From contig NC_043745.1 of the NCBI RefSeq assembly GCF_902148845.1, forward strand, positions 39,161,805 to 39,225,804: 64,000 nucleotides of DNA, given 5' to 3'. The DNA comes from Salarias fasciatus. Lineage: Eukaryota > Chordata > Actinopteri > Blenniiformes > Blenniidae. Below are positions 63,696 through 64,000 of the stretch, piece after piece; the first letter of the stretch is position 1, and each line of letters starts with the position of its first letter. Position numbers and translations under genes: made by a program. The notes beneath the pieces were generated by a model that searched no databases, was not told the DNA's origin, and saw nothing but the letters and a program-made list of their open reading frames with translations.

Positions 63696-64000
63696 AGAAT
63701 CACCTTGATGGTGCGTTTATGGACCTGGGAAATCTGACCAATCAGAGAAACGCTGTTCTTTATTTCTTGAATGTTTCGTTTCCATCACTGTTTTCGTCAA
63801 CACCTGGGTAGTTTCTTTCATTTCTTCATCTATTTGCTTCTTCACTTGTGTGAATCCGGCTTCTCTTTGCAGCTAGCTAACCATGTATGCTAGCCAGTCA
63901 AATGTTTTTCCCCTCAAAGTGCATGAAAAGTTGGTTTTGACATCAGTTTTCCCAGTGGGAGGTTCTGACTGTAAATGTTGTTTCTTCATGTGGAAACGCG

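Overview
The window is nuclear DNA of a ray-finned fish, probably a percomorph-type teleost. The genes have many short GT-AG exons, CpG-rich promoters, dense CA/CT microsatellites, a teleost tRNA-derived SINE, L2/Rex-like LINE fragments and many short TTAA-flanked DNA transposons. The encoded proteins match vertebrate families from memory; no search was run. No retrovirus, LTR element, Polinton, CRISPR array or bacterial gene cluster was seen.

Layout. 1-4.7 kb is intergenic: CT-rich minisatellite, a SINE and a LINE fragment. 4.7-7.2 kb (+) is rpl12, with a promoter carrying four TCTCGCGAGA-type palindromes and two related H/ACA snoRNA-like sequences in introns 2 and 5. 7.6-9.95 kb (+) is a LINE with reverse transcriptase. 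10.2-11.8 kb is a large inverted repeat. 11.85-16.44 kb (-) is pole3, with a foldback element in intron 3 and three nested TTAA elements in intron 1. 17.3-18.36 kb holds two back-to-back minisatellites. 18.6-27.9 kb (+) is kmt5b, the H4K20 methyltransferase gene. 28-31.4 kb is its 3' region, with LINE relics. 31.5-35.8 kb (-) is a six-exon beta-crystallin-type gene. 37.6-50.85 kb (+) is lctl, a klotho/lactase-like glycosidase-fold protein. 55.2-63.3 kb (+) is tipin.

How the genes relate. rpl12 is a translation gene and probable snoRNA host. pole3, kmt5b and tipin are chromatin or replication genes: histone-fold subunit of DNA polymerase epsilon and CHRAC, H4K20 di/trimethylase, and fork-protection partner of Timeless. 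The crystallin and lctl are head to head, 1.8 kb apart. Both families are lens-associated, so the interval may be a shared lens control region. The lctl-tipin neighbourhood also exists at human 15q22.

Quality warnings. The 100-N run at 52348-52447 is flanked by two nearly identical 1.55-kb copies, which look like unmerged contig ends. The tipin reading frame is broken in exon 3, exon 6 and near the C-terminus, so indel errors or real loss must be considered. Exon boundaries were set by hand from frame, splice consensus and family similarity.
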